Positions 25,475-34,083 of a stretch of DNA of 64,000 nt are shown here, one piece after another. Position 1 is the first letter of the stretch. Every line of letters begins with the position of its first letter. This DNA is from an uncultured Porphyromonadaceae bacterium (GTDB taxonomy: Bacteria > Bacteroidota > Bacteroidia > Bacteroidales > Muribaculaceae). The notes beneath the pieces were generated by a model, which worked only from the letters and a program-made list of their open reading frames with translations, was not told where the DNA came from and searched no databases. The stretch is from contig CAMWNP010000009.1 of NCBI GenBank assembly GCA_947175645.1, forward strand, positions 36,120 through 100,119. The letters run 5' to 3'. The position numbers were made by a program, and so were the translations under genes.

Positions 25475-26772
25475 AATACATGATAGATAGTCTCACTACG
25501 GTTTTTATATACCTCCATTGTGATTATCCAAGAATCATCACCTTGTATAAGAGAATATTTATTATATCCTGAGACACCACGATGCCGTTTAACATCAACA
25601 TTCTTTCTGTCCTTTGGATTTGATAGGTCTTTCCCTTCTCCAAGGGGACTATGGCGCAAAAACACCATATCGTCGAGATGCATCCTGATTGCTTCATACA
25701 TCTCCGCCTGTTCAAGATCTCGGGCATGCCCTATTGCTCTGCCAAAAGTCTTCTTCGTCTGATAATAAGTGCCGGTCTGAAGCCTGGATGCTGTAACATT
25801 GTTCAGAACAGTTACTTCATTTTTCAGTTCTTTAACGTATTCCCATACTCGTTTTACGGTTTCATAACTCCTGCATGTCCTAAGGAACCTGCAAGCCTCG
25901 CACAGATGATTGTCCGGGATGAACTTGGCGAAGGATATCTTTCCCTTAGCGATATCGCAGTCGCGGCATCGGTGGATGGTATAGGGATTATAGTCAGGCA
26001 CGGTCTTCTGCTCAAGTCCGGGATTGAAACGGAATATACCCTTTGAATCCCTCTGCAGTGCTTCATCACCAAGTCGCATTGCCTCATCATGAGGAGTGAC
26101 CGGATACTTTGACTTGCGTACCTGTACGACAGTACACCTGCAGTTCCACCCATTGGGAGGATAGAACTCTGCCCAAAAAGGATCAGATGGTGATAGTGTT
26201 ACTCCATCGAGAGCAGCATGTTCCGGACGCACTTTATCATCCTTCTGAGTTCTGTATTGAAGATTGTACCTGTCTCCGTCCTGCATGAATCCGTCCCATT
26301 TAGCAGCCATTTCAGCCGATGCAGACACGAAATTATATTCTGCCCGTAGGTAGTTGCTGTTATAGGTTTGATCGATACTTCGAACATCATTCAAAAAGCG
26401 TTCGAACGGTTTTCGTTCGCCATTCTCATCGATGAGTGAAGGGAAAGCCTCGTTAAGTTCATGGAAGGTCTTGATCCCGGAGAATATGAAATCAGAGCGG
26501 TGCAACCTTTTACGCATCGCATCTGACATTTCCACTTTCTCAAAAGAGGAATCAAGGACTGATGAATGACTCTCAATGAATTCCCGGACTTGAGGCGTTG
26601 AGAGGATATCGATAGACAACTGTGCGCCTTCAGTCTTATACACAGCCTTCATCATACTGTCAAAGAGTACGGACAACTGCTTCCGGAGTTCTTCCTCTCG
26701 CTCCTTGCGACCGGCCATGAACACATCGGGTGCGTCCGAAAGCAGCCGGGCATAGCGTTCATGCAGCCCCAC
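25462..26772 (-). CDS. Minor head protein MuF (gp30/F-like) with extra C-terminal domain
   Basis: A 436-residue head morphogenesis protein bound to the portal, probably ejected with DNA. The MuF core is at ~150-235, with RPEHAALDGVTL and PPNGWNCRCTVVQV, the family hallmarks. A cysteine cluster follows (CRDCDIAKG, then CEACRFLRTC; ~265-300), possibly a zinc site. The last ~95 residues (HARDLEQAEMYEAIRMHLDD, then GYNKYSLIQGDDSWIITM and SETIYHVLKKE) are a separate alpha+beta domain that resembles the barnase/EndoU/RelE-like nuclease domains often fused to MuF proteins. The core is certain; a toxin role of the tail domain is inference. Confidence 0.88.
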   Translation of the reverse strand: MGLHERYARLLSDAPDVFMAGRKEREEELRKQLSVLFDSMMKAVYKTEGAQLSIDILSTPQVREFIESHSSVLDSSFEKVEMSDAMRKRLHRSDFIFSGIKTFHELNEAFPSLIDENGERKPFERFLNDVRSIDQTYNSNYLRAEYNFVSASAEMAAKWDGFMQDGDRYNLQYRTQKDDKVRPEHAALDGVTLSPSDPFWAEFYPPNGWNCRCTVVQVRKSKYPVTPHDEAMRLGDEALQRDSKGIFRFNPGLEQKTVPDYNPYTIHRCRDCDIAKGKISFAKFIPDNHLCEACRFLRTCRSYETVKRVWEYVKELKNEVTVLNNVTASRLQTGTYYQTKKTFGRAIGHARDLEQAEMYEAIRMHLDDMVFLRHSPLGEGKDLSNPKDRKNVDVKRHRGVSGYNKYSLIQGDDSWIITMEVYKNRSETIYHVLKKE

Positions 26773-26786
26773 ATAGTCAGTGGGGC

Positions 26787-28130
26787 TTAGTCGAAAAAAG
26801 GTGTGCCGTTCTTTTGCTTCTTGTCAGAGTCAGAATCATCATCTCCGTCCTCGTTACCCGAAAGAGAGGAGAAATCGAGCCTGTTACCGACAGGCATATT
26901 GTATTTGTCAGCGAAATAGGACGGGTCAACATCATAACGGTCTGAGATCATAGTCTCATATTGTATCTGTTGCTCGGGAGTGTAGTCCACAGCGTCATCC
27001 CATTCAAAGCGAAGGCCTTTGAGCGGAAAGCCATGCCTGACCATGCGGGGAATCAGTTGATTGTTAACGATGTCGCGAAGCATGTCCTTATCCGATTCCA
27101 CAAGATTCTCGAATACCTTAAGATGGGTCTGTGACTGAGACAAAGATGAACCGTCCTCGATAGTCATGGTCTGACCGATGATGAGTTTCGACAGTTCCGA
27201 ATTGGCACGGTCGATGCGCTTGTCATAGACATTGAAGGCATCCCCCTTACCCGACTCCACGAACTGTACCTCAGTTTCCATGCCGGTCACCATTCCGAGA
27301 TTGTTCCCGGCTTCTTGGATCATCTGTTCAAGTCGTTTCCATTCCTTCGGGTCGCGAGTGGTTGTCTTGGCTACGCGCATAGGCATGCCGAATATCTCGG
27401 CAAACGCATCCCAAAATGCAAGGGCATTCTTTTTGGGAATGGTCTGCTGCGCTGCTTTCAGATATTTGCCAAGATCATCTGAACGTCCGGCTTCGATAAG
27501 CCAATCGGAGAAAGGTGCCTCATGGTAGTCTATACCGGACTTCCAATCGTCTCCGACATTCTGTACACACCGGTGATATTCCGGAATAACGTGCTTGCGC
27601 GGAATGAGATTTACTCCATCATAGCACAAGCAACCGTCACCATCCTGTGTCAGATCACCGAGTTCCACAAGAGAGTGACCCCACCAACGGGACTCAAGAC
27701 ACAGTTCCATGAGTTGCTTGAACCACGATTGATCGAAATAGTGTCTTGCATCTTCATCTTCATCGCCGGTATTATTAACGAGTTTGAATGAACGGGACAT
27801 CACGAATCCTCTCCGCTGATCAATACAGCCGGTGAGGTGGAGATCAACATCCACATCCCTGTATATGTCATAGAGCCGCTGACGGTTGGGACTATCGACA
27901 TTGAGAGCCATTTGCCAAGCAGCCCTCCAATCCGCGATGTCCTTCCGGGTCAGAGCGTCAGTGGTGCGATGTATCTCCATGACAATACTCTTAAACTTTG
28001 CTCTCCCTTCCGGTTTGGCAAGGTTTACATCTCCGTATGGAGTTTTGAAGACAATGGGAATGCCTTCTTGAGAAGGAGCCACGTTCTTGTTTGAACGGAA
28101 GTTATCAAGGAATTTGTCAAGTAAGCTCAT
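26787..28130 (-). CDS. Portal protein (Mu gp29-like, DUF935)
   Basis: A 447-residue portal, the ring at the head vertex through which DNA passes. It shows the DUF935 features: an N-terminal basic part, RDVDVDLHLTGCIDQRRGFV (~80), PFSDWLIEAG, NALAFWDAFAEIFGMPMRV (~240), a helical crown (VYDKRIDRANSELSKLIIGQ) and an acidic C-terminus. ATG at 28130 chosen; the longer frame overlaps the gp36-like gene. It sits between the gp36-like and MuF genes, the Mu order. Confidence 0.92.
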   Translation of the reverse strand: MSLLDKFLDNFRSNKNVAPSQEGIPIVFKTPYGDVNLAKPEGRAKFKSIVMEIHRTTDALTRKDIADWRAAWQMALNVDSPNRQRLYDIYRDVDVDLHLTGCIDQRRGFVMSRSFKLVNNTGDEDEDARHYFDQSWFKQLMELCLESRWWGHSLVELGDLTQDGDGCLCYDGVNLIPRKHVIPEYHRCVQNVGDDWKSGIDYHEAPFSDWLIEAGRSDDLGKYLKAAQQTIPKKNALAFWDAFAEIFGMPMRVAKTTTRDPKEWKRLEQMIQEAGNNLGMVTGMETEVQFVESGKGDAFNVYDKRIDRANSELSKLIIGQTMTIEDGSSLSQSQTHLKVFENLVESDKDMLRDIVNNQLIPRMVRHGFPLKGLRFEWDDAVDYTPEQQIQYETMISDRYDVDPSYFADKYNMPVGNRLDFSSLSGNEDGDDDSDSDKKQKNGTPFFD

Positions 28131-28134
28131 AGAA

Positions 28135-28551
28135 TTACCAATTATGCCGGAGACGGGGTTCCGAGTGATAGATTGTGCCGAATGAGCCTTTATGATCATC
28201 TTCCTCTACAGTCGGAAGGTCGGGTATGATCTTGCCGGACTGAACGCCTTCGAGCCACTCGATAGCACGTTCATATCGCTCCTTGCGAATCTCTATGCCC
28301 ATCTTCTGAGGTAGCGAGGCCACAAGGTGGTAGAGTGCAATGTCTGCGGTTCGCATTACGATGAGCCGGTTCCGGGCATCCCCTTCGGCTGAAAATATGG
28401 CATTGCAGTCATAGACCGGGCGCAAATATCCGGATATCTCCTCGATAGCCTCAAGTTCCGCATTGGCACGGTTCTCCTCAGAGGCACGTGAGACAACCTT
28501 AAGTGCCTCTTCTCCTATGACCACAGCGTAATCGTTATCTGTCAAAAACAT
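28135..28551 (-). CDS. Mu gp36-like head-tail connector protein (DUF1320)
   Basis: A 138-residue protein beginning MFLTDNDYAVVIGEEALKVV. EAIEEISGYLRPVYD (~40) and a helix DIALYHLVASLPQKMG, followed by ERYERAIEWLEGVQSGKI, are the typical DUF1320 pattern. This family forms a connector or adaptor below the portal. It starts 10 bp after the small basic gene and ends 4 bp before the portal gene. Confidence 0.88.
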   Translation of the reverse strand: MFLTDNDYAVVIGEEALKVVSRASEENRANAELEAIEEISGYLRPVYDCNAIFSAEGDARNRLIVMRTADIALYHLVASLPQKMGIEIRKERYERAIEWLEGVQSGKIIPDLPTVEEDDHKGSFGTIYHSEPRLRHNW

Positions 28552-28561
28552 CGCTCAAGAA

Positions 28562-28792
28562 TTAGGTTGTAACAAATAGAGCGTGTTTCTCGATGTCATC
28601 AACCGTCACACCCTTACGGAACCGCTTGCGCTTGATGAGTTCTTTTATGGCCTGTTTCGGTACAGCCTTGAGGGAGCCATTGAGATTGATGACGTAGTAC
28701 TTCATGCCGAATATTCCGGCAAGTTCCTTGGCCTTTCGCACAGCCCTTTTATATCGCCATGCGAGATAATACTTCTTGATCCTGTTGAACAT
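28562..28792 (-). CDS. Small basic head-region protein
   Basis: A 76-residue, strongly basic protein (MFNRIKKYYLAWRYKRAVRK, then AIKELIKRKRFRKGVT). The ATG at 28792 lies 1 bp after the terminase stop. It may bind DNA or be a packaging accessory. No family recognised. Confidence 0.65.
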   Translation of the reverse strand: MFNRIKKYYLAWRYKRAVRKAKELAGIFGMKYYVINLNGSLKAVPKQAIKELIKRKRFRKGVTVDDIEKHALFVTT

Positions 28793-28793
28793 A

Positions 28794-30362
28794 TCACCAT
28801 GTATTTTTGTGGTGCCGACGTGAAATCGCCACCGGTTTGAATGTTTCCTGTCTTGTATTGCGCTGCAGATACCAAATGGCACCTTCATCAGCATCGGGTG
28901 CGTCATCATGGACGCGAGAGCCTCGTTCAAGGGCAAGTGTCTGTTCGATGCCTACCTCCATGTCCGGAGAATCTTTCATCTCCTCGTTATAGAATACATA
29001 GCCACGTTCCCAAAGAGGGGATACAGCCTCGATGCGTTGTATCTTCTCCGGCTTTTTGCGAGTGTCCGGAATAATGGGCAATTGATATCCTCTGAGATTT
29101 CCTTCGGTGGCGAATTCATCAAGAATGATATCCTGCATGAAGTTGGCCTCCATGTAGAACGTTACAGCGACATTCTCCGGCAATCTCTCGTAGAGATTAT
29201 AGAGCCATCTGACCATTCCGGAAACAGTGTCTTGCCGGACGTATGTATCGATGAGATGCAGTTCCGTTCCGATCTTACCCCACAGGCGACAGGCTTTGTA
29301 GTCGTTGGCAGTGGTTGACTTGAACGAAGGGTCGGTATAGCACACAAGCATATCGTACTTGTCAAGCTTTGGCATGCGCTTGAACCGTATCCACTCGTGC
29401 CGGAATATGGTACCGTCTGTGATGGGATTGTGCATCATCTCCTTCTCCCATGCCCTATAACCGACAAAGTCTTTATACGCCTGTGCCTCTTCCTTAGTCC
29501 ATTTTTCTGACCAAACCGGATTCCCATCTCGATCGACCGCTTTGATCTCCGAGACATGGACACCCTTGGAGGCAGCGATGTTGGCAAGGACAGAATTCTT
29601 GGAGATAAGGTTTCCTACCATGATGAACCTGCCACGTCCTACATCGAGCGCACCGAAAAGAGCCTCCTTGACCCAATCGGTCAAATCCTTCACTCGCTTT
29701 TCATTCCGGCAGAGTTCATCGTCATCCAAGTCATCAATCACGATGTAATCCGGACGAGCCTCACGGTCTCGGAGACCACGAGGGGACTGACCGCGACCTA
29801 CTGCAAGGAACTTCGCGCCTCCCCTTGTCTTAAATTCTCCTTCAAGCCAAGAGCCGAGGTTCTTCTGCTCACCAAAATCGGCAATGAGTTTCTGATTATA
29901 TTCGAGTTCAGCCTGTAAGTCACCGAGCAGACGTGTTGCACTATCCTCTGACTTGCCGACAGTGATCATAAAGTTTATCAGCCTCTTCGGTTGGAATATC
30001 AGCCATAGGGGTGTGAAAACACCAATATGAGTTGATTTGGCATGACCGCGAGGCCACTTGAATACAGCCTTGAGATTAGGCGTGTTCCTTATCTTGAGAG
30101 CAGCCTGCGAATGGAATGGTGCGTTGTGGATTGTCTTTATGACTTCGCCGGTGGTCTTGTCGCGCAAGGTAAGGAAATGGGAGAAATAGTATTCGCAGAA
30201 TTCATCATAGTTAGAGAGCAGCCGCTTGATGCGCCTGTCGCGCTCAACCGGTGTTTCCTTTGCTATGGACATAGATACAGCGGTCAGCGTCTGAACTTCG
30301 CGGCAGTGTTCCTTCCACCGTTCAAACGCCTCCTTCTGCTCCTTAGTCATCTTTGCTCCCAT
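28794..30362 (-). CDS. Terminase large subunit (Mu gp28-like)
   Basis: A 522-residue packaging motor. ATPase domain: Walker A-like WPRGHAKSTH (~104-113), Walker B YIVIDDLDDDE (~205-215) and a coupling motif MVGNLI. RNase H-fold nuclease: first acid in CYTDPSFKST (~330) and the late acid pair in DDAPDADEGAIWYL (~495). It lies 1 bp downstream of the small subunit. Mu-like phages package by headful from the left end into host DNA, as this enzyme would be expected to do. Confidence 0.95.
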   Translation of the reverse strand: MGAKMTKEQKEAFERWKEHCREVQTLTAVSMSIAKETPVERDRRIKRLLSNYDEFCEYYFSHFLTLRDKTTGEVIKTIHNAPFHSQAALKIRNTPNLKAVFKWPRGHAKSTHIGVFTPLWLIFQPKRLINFMITVGKSEDSATRLLGDLQAELEYNQKLIADFGEQKNLGSWLEGEFKTRGGAKFLAVGRGQSPRGLRDREARPDYIVIDDLDDDELCRNEKRVKDLTDWVKEALFGALDVGRGRFIMVGNLISKNSVLANIAASKGVHVSEIKAVDRDGNPVWSEKWTKEEAQAYKDFVGYRAWEKEMMHNPITDGTIFRHEWIRFKRMPKLDKYDMLVCYTDPSFKSTTANDYKACRLWGKIGTELHLIDTYVRQDTVSGMVRWLYNLYERLPENVAVTFYMEANFMQDIILDEFATEGNLRGYQLPIIPDTRKKPEKIQRIEAVSPLWERGYVFYNEEMKDSPDMEVGIEQTLALERGSRVHDDAPDADEGAIWYLQRNTRQETFKPVAISRRHHKNTW

Positions 30363-30363
30363 A

Positions 30364-30834
30364 TCAAGCCAATGCTCCCTTATTGAATGACTCTACAAGA
30401 TACACATCCTGTAATTTATTTATGGTCTTGAGAAGTTCCGGAGTAATCATTGGATCTGACTTCGCACGGAACTCAAGCCATTTGGAGAAAGCCATGAATA
30501 CCTCGATGGCATTAACCACATTTGCCTGTGACTTGTCAAGTTTGTCGATGGCAGCGGTCAGTTTGGAAAGCTGGTCGCCAAGGCTGTCCGCAAGCTTCGG
30601 CTCTGATTCGACCATGTCAAGAAGGTCATTGACTCTGAGAAGCAACTTCCTTATAAGTTCCGGACGCGTGATTGTTTTTGCCGCACGGGTCTCTTTCCAA
30701 CCACCCTCCTTGCACCATTTTGAGAGCGACTGTCTCGTCACACCGACCTTATCGGCAATCTCGATCTGTTCCATCCCGGACATGTAGAGATTCCGGGCGA
30801 TGTCTTTTTTCTTTTCGAGTTCTGCTTTTGTCAT
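30364..30834 (-). CDS. Terminase small subunit (Mu gp27-like)
   Basis: A 156-residue DNA-recognition subunit. The N-terminal helix-turn-helix (ARNLYMSGMEQIEIADKVGV, TRQSLSKWCKEGGW, ~13-47) is followed by a helical oligomerisation part (ELIRKLLLRVNDLLDMVESE). First gene of the leftward late block, starting 64 bp after the promoter box at 30898-30905. Confidence 0.88.
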   Translation of the reverse strand: MTKAELEKKKDIARNLYMSGMEQIEIADKVGVTRQSLSKWCKEGGWKETRAAKTITRPELIRKLLLRVNDLLDMVESEPKLADSLGDQLSKLTAAIDKLDKSQANVVNAIEVFMAFSKWLEFRAKSDPMITPELLKTINKLQDVYLVESFNKGALA

Positions 30835-30897
30835 ATTGAAACTGAATTTGCGCGATTAACCTCCCGGCAATGATTGACCATCCACCGGAAATTGATG

Positions 30898-31007
30898 CAA
30901 AATTCGTATGTTCACGCGTGAGTACAAAAAAAGTGTGCAATGGTTGCATAGAAGTGTGCAACGGTTGCACACTTTTTTGCCGGTCAGGAGATTACCTCGT
31001 AATATTG
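30898..31007. promoter_or_regulatory. Divergent late control region with paired 19-bp palindromes
   Basis: Leftward promoter: TTTG (30928-30925), 19 bp, GAATTTTG (30905-30898), one base off the consensus. Rightward promoter: TTTG (30976-30979), 20 bp, TAATATTG (31000-31007), also one base off. Between the two -33 boxes lie GTGTGCAATGGTTGCATAG (30933-30951, partial palindrome) and GTGTGCAACGGTTGCACAC (30954-30972, perfect 9-bp arms), centres 21 bp apart. Sites directly upstream of weak promoters suggest an activator that turns on both late blocks together. Confidence 0.75.
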
Positions 31008-31034
31008 CAGCAAATTTCAAACACGAAACCGAAA

Positions 31035-31979
31035 ATGGGTAAACGAGTAAGACTAACAGATGACAGTCTCAACAGTCATGGAAGCCGGGTTCTGACCTCC
31101 GGGGTCGATGTCGCGCAATACGAGCGCAATCCCGTGCTTCTCTATATGCATGAGCGTGGCAAAGTCATCGGCTACATGAAGGACATTGAGGTCAAGGATG
31201 GAGAGATTACCGGGGAGCCGGTATTCGACTGCGCCACCGAGCTGTCCAAACAGTGCAAGAAACAATGGGAGGTAGGTTCGCTCCGCATGGTCAGCATCGG
31301 CATAGATGTTCTTGAGCTTAGCGAAAAGCCGGAACATCTCGTGGCCGGGCAGACCGCTCCCACGATAACGAAGAGCAAGATCTTCGAGACTTCGATTGTC
31401 GATATCGGTGCCAATGACAACGCGATAGTCATGCGCCACAACGGAAAGCAGATAACGCTGGGTAGGGACAGCGAGAACCCCCTGCCTATGCTCAGTAATA
31501 AACCTCAAACAACAAAAAAGCAAATGGAACTCAAGACCATCGCCCTCGCATTGGGCTTGCCGGAAACGGCAGACGAGGCTGCAGTACTTAGCAAGATCGG
31601 TGAGCAGAACCGTACAGTCGCAGAAGTGGAGCAGCTCAAAAAAGACAAGGACGCTCTGACACTCGCACAGGTCACTGCAGCGGTTGAGACCGCAATCAAG
31701 GAGAACCGTGTGACCGCCGACAAGAAGGAGCACTTCATCAACCTCGGCAAGACCGTAGGTATCGACACTCTGAAGGCCACCCTCGACGCAATGTCCCCGG
31801 CAGCGAAGCTCAGCCACACAATCAACCCGGCTTCCGGCTCGACACCCTCTGCCGGTCAGAAGACCTACTGTACGCTCAGCGAGGTGCCCGAAGATGAACT
31901 GCGCAAAATGCGTAGCGACAATCCCGACGAGTACCGCCGTCTCTTCAAGGCCGAATATGGCTATTCCTGCAACATCTAA
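31035..31979 (+). CDS. Prohead protease-scaffold fusion (Mu gp32-like)
   Basis: A 314-residue protein beginning MGKRVRLTDDSLNSHG. Residues ~1-150 resemble the phage prohead protease fold (NPVLLYMHERGKVIGYMKDI with the His, then VGSLRMVSIGIDVLELSE and SKIFETSIVDIGANDNAIV with the Ser-containing S-I-V-D-I-G motif). Residues ~160-235 are helical and acidic, as in scaffolds, with an internal Met (MELKTIALALGLPE, genomic ~31524) where a separate scaffold could start, as in Mu I/Z. The ATG at 31035 fits the promoter at 30976-31007. It precedes the capsid gene by 15 bp. Confidence 0.82.
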   Translation: MGKRVRLTDDSLNSHGSRVLTSGVDVAQYERNPVLLYMHERGKVIGYMKDIEVKDGEITGEPVFDCATELSKQCKKQWEVGSLRMVSIGIDVLELSEKPEHLVAGQTAPTITKSKIFETSIVDIGANDNAIVMRHNGKQITLGRDSENPLPMLSNKPQTTKKQMELKTIALALGLPETADEAAVLSKIGEQNRTVAEVEQLKKDKDALTLAQVTAAVETAIKENRVTADKKEHFINLGKTVGIDTLKATLDAMSPAAKLSHTINPASGSTPSAGQKTYCTLSEVPEDELRKMRSDNPDEYRRLFKAEYGYSCNI

Positions 31980-31994
31980 ACCTAAATATCAACA

Positions 31995-33089
31995 ATGATG
32001 AAAACAGCATTCAAAACTATCTCCGCCCTGCTTTTCAATATCATCGTGGGCGTGATCATGGCAACGCTGCTTGGCGTTCCCCCTCTTGCCGGAGCCGTCT
32101 TCATGGTTTGTGTCGGCACTGTCATGAGCTTTACTCCGGCTCCCGTAGGCGCACTCCGTGTCGGTGTATATACCGAAATATGGACAGGCGAACTTGTGAA
32201 AGGACTCCGCGAATTCCTGACCGGCTCTTGGCTTGACGGCATCCCCGATCAGTCATCTATCGTCAACAACGATATCATCCATCTCGTGGAAGTCGGCGTT
32301 GATCCCGATGTCCTTATCAATAACACGACATATCCGATTCCCCTGCAGGCTCTCGATGACAAGGATATCGCCATCTCCCTCGACAAGTTTCAGACCAAAG
32401 TAACTCCCATCACGGACGATGAGCTTTATGCCATCTCATACGACAAGATGGCTCGTGTCAAGGAAAGTCATGCCAACGCCATAAATGACGCGAAATTCGC
32501 CAAGGCTGCTCATGCACTCTGTGCGCAGGAAAATACAGCCAAGACACCGGTGCTTCAGACTACCGGCGAGGTTGATCCTAACACAGGTCGCCGTAGGCTT
32601 ACTGTGAACGACCTTGTCAGCCTCAAGGAGGCTCTTGACAAACTCAAGGTACCGACCTCAAATCGTCGTCTCGTTCTCTGCCCGGATCATGTGAATGACC
32701 TTCTTCGTGCTGAACAGGTGTTCCGCGAACAGTACAACATCGACCGTAATACCGGCAAGGTCGGAAACCTGTATGGATTCGACATCTATACATACGGTGA
32801 CAATCCTGTCTATACCACAGCAGGTAAGAAGAAGGCTGTACATGCGGAACCGTCTTCAGGAGAATTCCAGTGTTCGTTTGCCTTCTATACTCCTCGTGTG
32901 TTCAAGGCGACCGGATCTACCAAGATGTACTACAGCGAAGCGGCCACCGACCCCGAATATCAGCGTAACAAGATCAACTTCCGTCATTACTTCATCGCGA
33001 TGCCTAAAAAGGCTGATGCCGGTGCCGTCATGATGAGCGGTTACGATGCAACGAAAGACGCATCGAAGAATTCTACTACGAACGAATAA
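31995..33089 (+). CDS. Major capsid protein with hydrophobic N-terminus
   Basis: A 364-residue HK97-fold-type capsid protein, identified by position and by features such as DIIHLVEVGVDPDVLINN, the DKFQTKVTPITDDELY belt and the C-terminal FYTPRVFKATGSTKMYYSEA. The first ~48 residues are unusual: two very hydrophobic segments (SALLFNIIVGVIMATLLGV and LAGAVFMVCVGTVMSF) that look like membrane helices. They would be unusual on a mature shell and may be a targeting part removed by the protease. The stop overlaps the amidase start (TAATG). Confidence 0.82.
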   Translation: MMKTAFKTISALLFNIIVGVIMATLLGVPPLAGAVFMVCVGTVMSFTPAPVGALRVGVYTEIWTGELVKGLREFLTGSWLDGIPDQSSIVNNDIIHLVEVGVDPDVLINNTTYPIPLQALDDKDIAISLDKFQTKVTPITDDELYAISYDKMARVKESHANAINDAKFAKAAHALCAQENTAKTPVLQTTGEVDPNTGRRRLTVNDLVSLKEALDKLKVPTSNRRLVLCPDHVNDLLRAEQVFREQYNIDRNTGKVGNLYGFDIYTYGDNPVYTTAGKKKAVHAEPSSGEFQCSFAFYTPRVFKATGSTKMYYSEAATDPEYQRNKINFRHYFIAMPKKADAGAVMMSGYDATKDASKNSTTNE

Positions 33090-33556
33090 TGGCACAGCTC
33101 AAGTATCTCGTAATCCACTGCACGGCCACACCGGAGGGACGTGATGTAACGCCGGATGACATCCGTCGTTGGCACACCTCCCCGGTGAGTGCCGGAGGCA
33201 GAGGGTGGAAACAGGTCGGATACACTGACCTTATCAGACTCGATGGCACAGTTGAACGTCTCGTGAATAACAACGAAGATGCCAATGTCGATCCGTGGGA
33301 GATCACCAATGGAGCCAAGGGCTACAACTACATCAGCCGACACATTGTGTACGCCGGTGGATGTGATAAGTCCAACAAGCCGAAGGATACCCGGACAGCG
33401 GCACAGGAGAAGGCTCTTGTCGCCTACGTCAAGGACTTCCACCGTCGACACCCCTCTGTGCGCATCATCGGTCATAACGAAATCGCTGCGAAGGCATGTC
33501 CGAGCTTCGACGTTCAGAAATGGCTCAAGTCTATCGGCATCAACCAAGCAGCCTAA
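33089..33556 (+). CDS. N-acetylmuramoyl-L-alanine amidase endolysin
   Basis: A 155-residue amidase_2 (T7-lysozyme/PGRP-like) enzyme that cuts the bond between MurNAc and L-Ala. Zinc ligands: H10 in YLVIHCTATP and the H and C in IIGHNEIAAKACPSFD (~130-142); another His is in NYISRHIVYAGG. No signal peptide, so it needs a holin. It is the first lysis gene, followed by the membrane and lipoprotein genes. Confidence 0.92.
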   Translation: MAQLKYLVIHCTATPEGRDVTPDDIRRWHTSPVSAGGRGWKQVGYTDLIRLDGTVERLVNNNEDANVDPWEITNGAKGYNYISRHIVYAGGCDKSNKPKDTRTAAQEKALVAYVKDFHRRHPSVRIIGHNEIAAKACPSFDVQKWLKSIGINQAA

Positions 33557-33582
33557 ACCTCACCAACTAAAACCGAGTGGCG

Positions 33583-34083
33583 ATGACATTCAGTGAAATA
33601 TTAAACATACTTCTTGGCGGTGGCTTGCTTGCCATTGTGGTAGGAGTCATCACACTCAAGGCAACCGTCCGGAAGGCAAATGCCGAAGCCGAGAAAGCCA
33701 AGGCCGATGCCGAAGGTGTGCGTATTACCAACACTGAAAACGCCACCCGGATACTTGTGGAAAATATTGTCAAACCCTTAAAAGAGGAACTCAATGCAAC
33801 CAGAGAAGATCTTCAGGCAACCAAGAGGGAAATGGCCTCTACCAAGAGGGAAATGCAGCGTCTGCGTAAGGCTGTCGAATCTGCTTCCAATTGCCCTCAT
33901 TCTGATGGCTGTCCTGTGTTGCGCAAGCTGCGCGACAACCAAAAAGACTCAGACGGAGCAGACTCAGACGGAGCAGATCAAAGTGACCTCCGACACGGCA
34001 ACGTCCGTAATAAGAACGATCCAAAAGGAAGTGGTGCCGTCGAGCAAGGCGGAGATCGCAATCCCCGTCGACAGCCTCCTTAA
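33583..34083 (+). CDS. Single-TM coiled-coil protein, holin or inner spanin candidate
   Basis: A 166-residue protein starting at the ATG at 33583. It has one membrane helix at ~5-25 (ILNILLGGGLLAIVVGVITL), a long coiled coil (~30-95) and a hydrophilic tail with a Cys pair (CPHSDGC) and many Asp/Gly/Asn. N-in single-helix anchor plus coiled coil fits an Rz-like inner spanin or a small holin. Its last ~290 bp overlap the next gene in another frame, so the polar tail is partly dictated by that gene's sequence. Confidence 0.68.
   Translation: MTFSEILNILLGGGLLAIVVGVITLKATVRKANAEAEKAKADAEGVRITNTENATRILVENIVKPLKEELNATREDLQATKREMASTKREMQRLRKAVESASNCPHSDGCPVLRKLRDNQKDSDGADSDGADQSDLRHGNVRNKNDPKGSGAVEQGGDRNPRRQPP

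Noticed and set aside
31053-31817. 254-residue minus-strand frame within the protease/scaffold gene
   Set aside because: Antisense shadow produced by GC-biased codons of the plus-strand gene.
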